A stretch of DNA of 11,605 nt from Gammaproteobacteria bacterium (GTDB taxonomy: Bacteria; Pseudomonadota; Gammaproteobacteria; Thiohalospirales; Thiohalospiraceae): positions 1-11,605 of the forward strand of contig JABURU010000349.1 of assembly GCA_014762485.1 (NCBI GenBank), in the 5' to 3' direction. Shown one piece after another: positions 7,695 through 11,605 of the stretch (within the stretch, counting starts at the first letter, position 1; each line of letters starts with the position of its first letter). The position numbers and the translations under genes are program-made. The notes beneath the pieces are model-generated. The model was not told the origin of the DNA, did not search any database, and saw only the letters and a list, made by a program, of their open reading frames with translations.

Positions 7695-7723
7695 ATTTTC
7701 CCTGCCGATATGGAAAATTACAA
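7695..7723 (-). promoter_or_regulatory. Candidate lptF-lptG promoter
   Basis: The minus strand carries TTGTAA (7723-7718), a 17-bp spacer and GAAAAT (7700-7695), each 4 of 6 against the sigma-70 consensus. It lies about 42 nt upstream of the GTG of lptF in the 167-bp divergent region shared with pepA. I found no equally convincing pepA promoter in the same gap. Confidence 0.35.
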
Positions 7724-7820
7724 AGTTTTTACAAGATTTGTCCGTATTCCTGTCTTTTCAGGGATAGGCTAAATAACTAACCATCATCTAATTATATGGT
7801 AATAACAGAGAAGAAATCCC

Positions 7821-9314
7821 ATGGAATTTAACATCAAAAGTGGCAGCCCTGAAAAACAACGTACCGCCTGCGTCGTCGTTGGGGTATTTGAACCACGCCG
7901 CCTCTCCCCTGCCGCCCAAAAGCTGGATGAGGCCACAGGTGGAGCCCTTTCCACATTAGTCCGGCGAGGTGATATGGAAGGCAAGCTGGGGCAAACACTG
8001 TTATTCCATGGCCACAGCGATGTGCTGTGTGATCGTATCCTGTTAATCGGCTGTGGTCGCGAACGCGATCTATCGGACAAACAATATCGTCAAATTATGG
8101 CCACCGCCGCCAAAACACTAAATGAAACGGGCTCGATGGAAGCGGTTTATTATCTGACCGAGTTGCCGGTCAAAGGGCGTGACCTGATGTGGCGTATTCG
8201 TACGGCGGTTGAAGCCACCCGCCATAGCCTTTACCGCTTTGAGCAATTCAAAAGCAACAAAGACACCGCACGTCGACCGTTACGTAAGGTCATTTTGACC
8301 ATATCCAACCGACGTGATCTCACCGATGGCGAAAAAGCCATTCGAGTTGGCCAGGCCCTGGCCGAAGGCATGAAGCAGACCCGCAATCTGGGCAACCTGC
8401 CTGGCAATGTATGTACCCCCAGTTACCTGGCGGATCAGGCCCACTCCCTGGCCAGTATCAACCCCAAGCTGGATGTTGAGGTGCTGGAAGAGAAAGACAT
8501 GGAAAAACTTGGCATGGGCTCCCTGTTATCCGTAGCGCGTGGTAGTCGCCAACCGGCAAAATTGATCACGATGAATTATCAAGGCGGTGAAAAAGGCGAC
8601 AAACCCATCGTACTGGTGGGTAAAGGGGTAACTTTTGACTCTGGAGGCATATCCATCAAGCCTGGAGCGGCGATGGATGAGATGAAATATGACATGTGCG
8701 GCGCCGCCAGCGTCTTTGGCACCATGACAGCCATTACCGAGTTACAGCTCCCAGTCAATGTCGTGGCCCTGGTACCGGCCACAGAAAACCTGCCGGATGG
8801 CGATGCCAGCAAGCCCGGCGACATCGTCACCAGCATGTCTGGTCAGACCATCGAAATTCTCAATACAGATGCAGAAGGCCGACTAATTTTATGTGATGCC
8901 CTATCCTACGCCGAGCGCTATGATCCGGCTGTTGTGATCGACATCGCCACACTCACGGGTGCCTGTGTCATCGCACTGGGCAACCATGCCACGGGTTTGA
9001 TCAGTAATCACCACCCCCTCGCCAATGATTTACTGCAAGCCGGCAAGGCGACCGGGGATCGTGCCTGGGAATTGCCACTTTGGGATGAATACGAAGAACA
9101 GCTGGACAGCAACTTTGCCGATATGGCCAACATCGGCGGCCGGGAAGGCGGCGCCATTACTGCCGGGGCATTTTTGTCCAAGTTTACGAAGAAATATCAC
9201 TGGGCTCACCTTGATATCGCCGGTACAGCATGGTTAAGTGGTAAGCAGAAAGGCGCGACTGGTCGTCCCGTACCACTATTGGTTCAATACATACTGGATA
9301 AGTGTAAACACTAA
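7821..9314 (+). CDS. pepA: Leucyl aminopeptidase PepA (family M17)
   Basis: 497 residues (E. coli 503). A cytosolic hexameric two-metal aminopeptidase that removes N-terminal residues from peptides. The catalytic C-terminal domain has GKGVTFDSGGISIKPG, giving metal ligands Lys268 and Asp273 and catalytic Lys280. MDEMKYDMCGAA follows with Asp291, then NTDAEGRL with Asp350, Glu352 and Arg354. All are offset by two from the E. coli residues, so every key residue is present. NFADMANIGGREGGAITAG and WAHLDIAGTAW complete the signature. The N-terminal domain (about 1-165) is less conserved. In E. coli PepA also binds DNA (Xer recombination at cer, carAB control); whether this one does is unknown. 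A weak ribosome site (GAGAAG) precedes the ATG. First gene of a plus-strand cluster with holC 12 nt downstream, divergent from lptF. Confidence 0.98.
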   Translation: MEFNIKSGSPEKQRTACVVVGVFEPRRLSPAAQKLDEATGGALSTLVRRGDMEGKLGQTLLFHGHSDVLCDRILLIGCGRERDLSDKQYRQIMATAAKTLNETGSMEAVYYLTELPVKGRDLMWRIRTAVEATRHSLYRFEQFKSNKDTARRPLRKVILTISNRRDLTDGEKAIRVGQALAEGMKQTRNLGNLPGNVCTPSYLADQAHSLASINPKLDVEVLEEKDMEKLGMGSLLSVARGSRQPAKLITMNYQGGEKGDKPIVLVGKGVTFDSGGISIKPGAAMDEMKYDMCGAASVFGTMTAITELQLPVNVVALVPATENLPDGDASKPGDIVTSMSGQTIEILNTDAEGRLILCDALSYAERYDPAVVIDIATLTGACVIALGNHATGLISNHHPLANDLLQAGKATGDRAWELPLWDEYEEQLDSNFADMANIGGREGGAITAGAFLSKFTKKYHWAHLDIAGTAWLSGKQKGATGRPVPLLVQYILDKCKH

Positions 9315-9326
9315 TAGACTAGCCAC

Positions 9327-9752
9327 ATGACACGTATAGATTTCTACATTCTGCCACAGGATACCGCTCATCATAGAGAGCTGTACGCCTGTCGTGTGAC
9401 AGAAAAGGCATTCAATCTCGGCCATCATGTCTATATCCATAGTGACTCGGCAGAACAAACCCAGCGCCTGGATGATCTATTGTGGCAATTCTCGGATGGC
9501 AGTTTTATCCCGCATGCCCCCTACAGCCAGGGTGAACCAGTCAAGGTACAAATAGGCCATAATTCCGAGCCTATGGATAACACGGATATATTAATTAACC
9601 TGGCGCACCAGGCACCGGTGTTTTTTAGTCGTTTTGAGCGCGTCGCGGAAATTGTCGACCAAAGTCCAGCACAAAAAGAAGGGGCCAGGGAGCGGTTTAA
9701 ATTCTACCGTGATCGCGGCTACGACTTACAACATCATCATATCAAACAGTAG
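9327..9752 (+). CDS. holC: DNA polymerase III chi subunit HolC
   Basis: 141 residues (E. coli 147). Chi binds psi (HolD) in the clamp-loader assembly and contacts single-strand-binding protein, linking the replicase to SSB-coated DNA. Recognisable features are the N-terminal beta strand TRIDFYIL, an early helix region with CRVTEKAFNLGHHVYIH, RLDDLLWQFSDGSFIPH, a DILINLAHQAPVFFSRFERVAEIVD core and the C-terminal ARERFKFYRDRGYDLQHH. pepA directly upstream of holC is the standard gammaproteobacterial arrangement. It starts 12 nt after the pepA stop, and I see no strong Shine-Dalgarno sequence, so expression may rely on translational coupling to pepA. The next gene starts 9 nt after its stop, so the three probably share a transcript. 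Confidence 0.95.
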   Translation: MTRIDFYILPQDTAHHRELYACRVTEKAFNLGHHVYIHSDSAEQTQRLDDLLWQFSDGSFIPHAPYSQGEPVKVQIGHNSEPMDNTDILINLAHQAPVFFSRFERVAEIVDQSPAQKEGARERFKFYRDRGYDLQHHHIKQ

Positions 9753-9761
9753 GTAGTATTT

Positions 9762-10334
9762 ATGTCGGATAACAACATTAATGACTTTCTTCTGGATCAA
9801 GAGCTGGATGGCAATGATTCAGCCGCTAGTGAGTTACCAGACGATATTGATGCCATTCTGGATGCAGTGGAAGAAGAAGACTTACAATCAGCCGAAGAGC
9901 AAGCGGAAGCAATCATTGATGAGGCCTCACTACTGGATGAGGATGTTGCTTATGATGATGATCATAAACTGGATGAGCCTGAAACCCTGACCGAGCCAGA
10001 CCTGGATGCCGAAATTAATATTGCCGACGAGGCCGCGGCTGCGGATATTTTAACGGTAGAAGAACCCAGCACTACCTCGCCATCGATGGATTCCATGGAT
10101 GATGATATTCCCGTCATCAGTGATATCGTCGATCCCAGTGCACCATCACCCAGTAGCGCCAGCCTGGACGATGATCTAATGTTTCAAATCATGTCCAAAA
10201 TACAAAGCGTCGTAGAACAGTCACTTCAAAAAGAACTTAACCAGATAACCAAAACACTCACTGACAACGTGCTTGAAGATGTAAAATTAGAATTACCCGC
10301 GATTATTAGCGCCACCTTGAAAAAGGCAAAATAA
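9762..10334 (+). CDS. Acidic, arginine-free protein with helical C-terminus, unknown function
   Basis: 190 residues. The first 60 contain about 22 Asp/Glu and no Lys or Arg; the first basic residue apart from His is Lys69, and the whole protein has no arginine. Residues 1-135 are acidic and rich in Ala, Ser and Pro, so probably disordered. They end in a DDDIPVISDIVD motif (113-124) and a Pro/Ser linker. Residues about 136-190 look like one or two amphipathic helices with Lys at the end (IMSKIQSVVEQSLQKEL...). I recall hypothetical proteins beside holC in other proteobacteria with a similar DIPVLTDVV-like motif and helical tail, but cannot name a family. It has no signal peptide or membrane segment. 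A weak AGGT lies 7 nt before the ATG, 9 nt after the holC stop. Co-transcription with holC suggests, without proving, a link to replication or the nucleoid. Confidence 0.8.
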   Translation: MSDNNINDFLLDQELDGNDSAASELPDDIDAILDAVEEEDLQSAEEQAEAIIDEASLLDEDVAYDDDHKLDEPETLTEPDLDAEINIADEAAAADILTVEEPSTTSPSMDSMDDDIPVISDIVDPSAPSPSSASLDDDLMFQIMSKIQSVVEQSLQKELNQITKTLTDNVLEDVKLELPAIISATLKKAK

Positions 10335-10367
10335 CCACTGAAGCCGCGCATTACGATTACGCAACTA

Positions 10368-10395
10368 TCGCATATATGAATATGCGAATATGCGA
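10368..10395. repeat. Inverted plus tandem copies of ATATGCGA
   Basis: TCGCATAT (10368-10375), a 4-nt gap, ATATGCGA (10380-10387) and a second ATATGCGA directly after (10388-10395). Three copies of one 8-mer in 28 bp, one inverted, are unlikely in random sequence. They lie just after the acidic protein gene. No T-tract follows, so this is not a standard terminator; it may be a protein-binding site or a decayed palindromic repeat. Confidence 0.7.
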
Positions 10396-10483
10396 ACTAG
10401 TCGATATATAAAATCACCCAAATAAGGTATGAAAACGACTAAAAACCTATGATAGAGTGCATCTTGAGGATTTTCTATTCCCT

Positions 10484-10499
10484 AGATCATAAGATCTTA
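10484..10499. repeat. Overlapping GATC-containing palindromes
   Basis: AGATC-ATAA-GATCT (10484-10497) overlaps the perfect 10-bp palindrome TAAGATCTTA (10490-10499). It lies upstream of the lipoprotein promoter candidate and shares the GATCAT core with the next dyad, so it may be an upstream operator half of the same regulator. Function is inferred only. Confidence 0.4.
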
Positions 10500-10511
10500 C
10501 GACGGAACATC

Positions 10512-10532
10512 TCATGATATAAAAGATCATGA
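10512..10532 (+). promoter_or_regulatory. Dyad over candidate extended -10 of lipoprotein gene
   Basis: TCATGAT and ATCATGA (7-bp perfect inverted repeat, 7-nt gap) flank ATAAAAG. Within it, TGA-TATAAA (10515-10523) is a good extended -10 (TATAAA is 5 of 6); no matching -35 is seen. Transcription would begin near 10530, about 20 nt before the ATG. A dyad over the -10 is a typical repressor site, though it could also fold as an RNA hairpin if transcription starts further upstream. Confidence 0.45.
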
Positions 10533-10548
10533 CACAAAGGAGTTTGAG

Positions 10549-11605
10549 ATGCATACGCTAACAAAAATAGGTACAGTGGCCCTTCTGGCCACCGTTTTCA
10601 CAGGATGCTCGGAGACGACGACACCGGAGGACGGCCCTGGCGTGGCCACGCGCGTGACCCTGTCCGGTGCCGTAGCCGATGGCTACATTTCAGGCGCCAC
10701 CGTCTGTCTGGATATCAACGAAAACAAAAAGTGTGATGCCGATGAACCATCGGCCACAACCGATGTTAATGGTAACTACAGCTTTGAGGCTACCAGTGAC
10801 GTGGCTAACGGCTACCCTATTGTCGCCGTTGTACCCGCTGGAGCAACCGACGCTGACCGCCCTGGTGAAACATTACAGCCCTTCGTTCTAACCGCCCCTG
10901 CTGGTAAGCCAGAATTTGTCAGCCCGCTGACCACCATGGTGCAGAGCAAGATCGAAACCGAAAAGGTTTCTGCCACCGAAGCAGAAGACGCCATTAAGGC
11001 CACTCTGGGCTATGGTGTCGGTGACGATGTCAGCCTGTTCACCGACTACGTTGCCGCCAAAGATGACACAACAAATACCAGCGCGGAGCATTATGCCCGT
11101 ATCCACAAGGTGGCCCAGGTCACCACCCGCGTGCTGGAAGCCAACTACACCGCAGTTGAAACCGCCGCGACGGATGCCGGTCTGAACCTGAATGAGGTAC
11201 TGGATGAGCTAGTTAACATCATTGTTCAACAGGTAATTGCTGAGTTAAGCACTATTTCCACTTCCGTGGATACTGCAGGTGACACTTTTAATGCTGATAC
11301 CGTTGCCAGCTCTACCGAGATTACCGATGCCACAACAGTTGACACCACCACCATCGAAGAGGATGTCATCTATCAGCAGAACCTTGAGGCCTCAGCGATT
11401 GCCGATCTCGGTGCAGTCATACAAAATGGCTTCTTTGGCTTTGGCGGTGACTACGACTGGAGTACCAGTACCGCATTCGTTGGCTATGAAGAGATTATCG
11501 ATGCAAATCTGGACGGTCAGTTTGACTCTAACGACCGCTACTTTTACGACAAAAGTATCAGTAACTGGCAACTAGGTAGCGGTGACGATACAGAATACTG
11601 CATTG
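10549..11605 (+). CDS. Secreted lipoprotein with a calcium-loop-like N-terminal domain (3' end outside window)
   Basis: 352 codons visible, running off the right edge. The N-terminus is a lipoprotein signal: Lys6, a hydrophobic stretch (7-17) and the lipobox FTGC with Cys20. Ser at +2 favours the outer membrane. Residues about 36-80 form a beta-sandwich-like unit: LSGAVADGYISGATVCLD, then D55-x-N57-x-N59-x-x-C62-D63-x-D65-E66, then TTDVNGNYSF. Such Asp/Asn-rich loops resemble calcium-binding repeats and occur in carboxypeptidase-regulatory-like or SdrB-like domains; Cys53 and Cys62 could form a disulfide. The rest is acidic, Thr/Ala rich and not recognised. The start is firm: AAGGAG lies 6 nt before ATG. 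No neighbour suggests a partner. A substrate-binding or cell-surface role is plausible but unproven. Confidence 0.85.
   Translation, partial: MHTLTKIGTVALLATVFTGCSETTTPEDGPGVATRVTLSGAVADGYISGATVCLDINENKKCDADEPSATTDVNGNYSFEATSDVANGYPIVAVVPAGATDADRPGETLQPFVLTAPAGKPEFVSPLTTMVQSKIETEKVSATEAEDAIKATLGYGVGDDVSLFTDYVAAKDDTTNTSAEHYARIHKVAQVTTRVLEANYTAVETAATDAGLNLNEVLDELVNIIVQQVIAELSTISTSVDTAGDTFNADTVASSTEITDATTVDTTTIEEDVIYQQNLEASAIADLGAVIQNGFFGFGGDYDWSTSTAFVGYEEIIDANLDGQFDSNDRYFYDKSISNWQLGSGDDTEYCI

Noticed and set aside
8579..8836. Minus-strand frame within pepA
   Set aside because: It is antisense to the most conserved part of pepA, whose catalytic motifs explain the sequence.
9302..9313. Small inverted repeat AGTGT-AA-ACACT at the end of pepA as a terminator
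   Set aside because: The stem is 5 bp, with a 2-nt loop and no T-tract, and holC starts a few bases later, so transcription should continue.

Overview
The window reads as ordinary chromosome from a gammaproteobacterium. The evidence is the long single-chain PurL, the lptF-lptG pair transcribed away from pepA-holC, and protein sequences that align closely with the Escherichia coli counterparts as I remember them. Three small genes of the DUF2173 (Roadblock/LC7-like) family hint at a sulfur-oxidising or related lineage, because that is where I associate the family; this is inference and no genus is claimed.

Layout, left to right. Positions 1-3577 (minus) hold most of purL, cut by the window edge about 100 codons before its end. 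An intrinsic terminator (3652-3675, minus) separates purL from an upstream three-gene minus-strand operon of divergent DUF2173 paralogues (4779 to 3697). A 206-bp divergent intergenic region follows, then an RDD-family membrane protein on the plus strand (4992-5495). That gene runs tail-to-tail, with a 2-bp gap, into lptG (5498-6559, minus). lptG overlaps lptF (6556-7653, minus) by an ATGA. A 167-bp divergent region leads to pepA (7821-9314), holC (9327-9752) and a very acidic 190-residue protein with no arginine (9762-10334), closely spaced on the plus strand. A 214-bp AT-rich gap with several inverted and direct repeats precedes a lipoprotein gene (10549 onward, cut by the right edge).

Functionally, most genes are housekeeping: purine synthesis (PurL), lipopolysaccharide export (LptF/LptG), peptide turnover (PepA) and the replicase clamp-loader accessory subunit chi (HolC). 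The less explained parts are the DUF2173 triplet, the acidic protein beside holC, and the secreted lipoprotein with its dyad-rich promoter region. I see no mobile element, CRISPR array, tRNA, rRNA or clearly novel multi-gene system. The DUF2173 triplet is the best candidate for undescribed biology.
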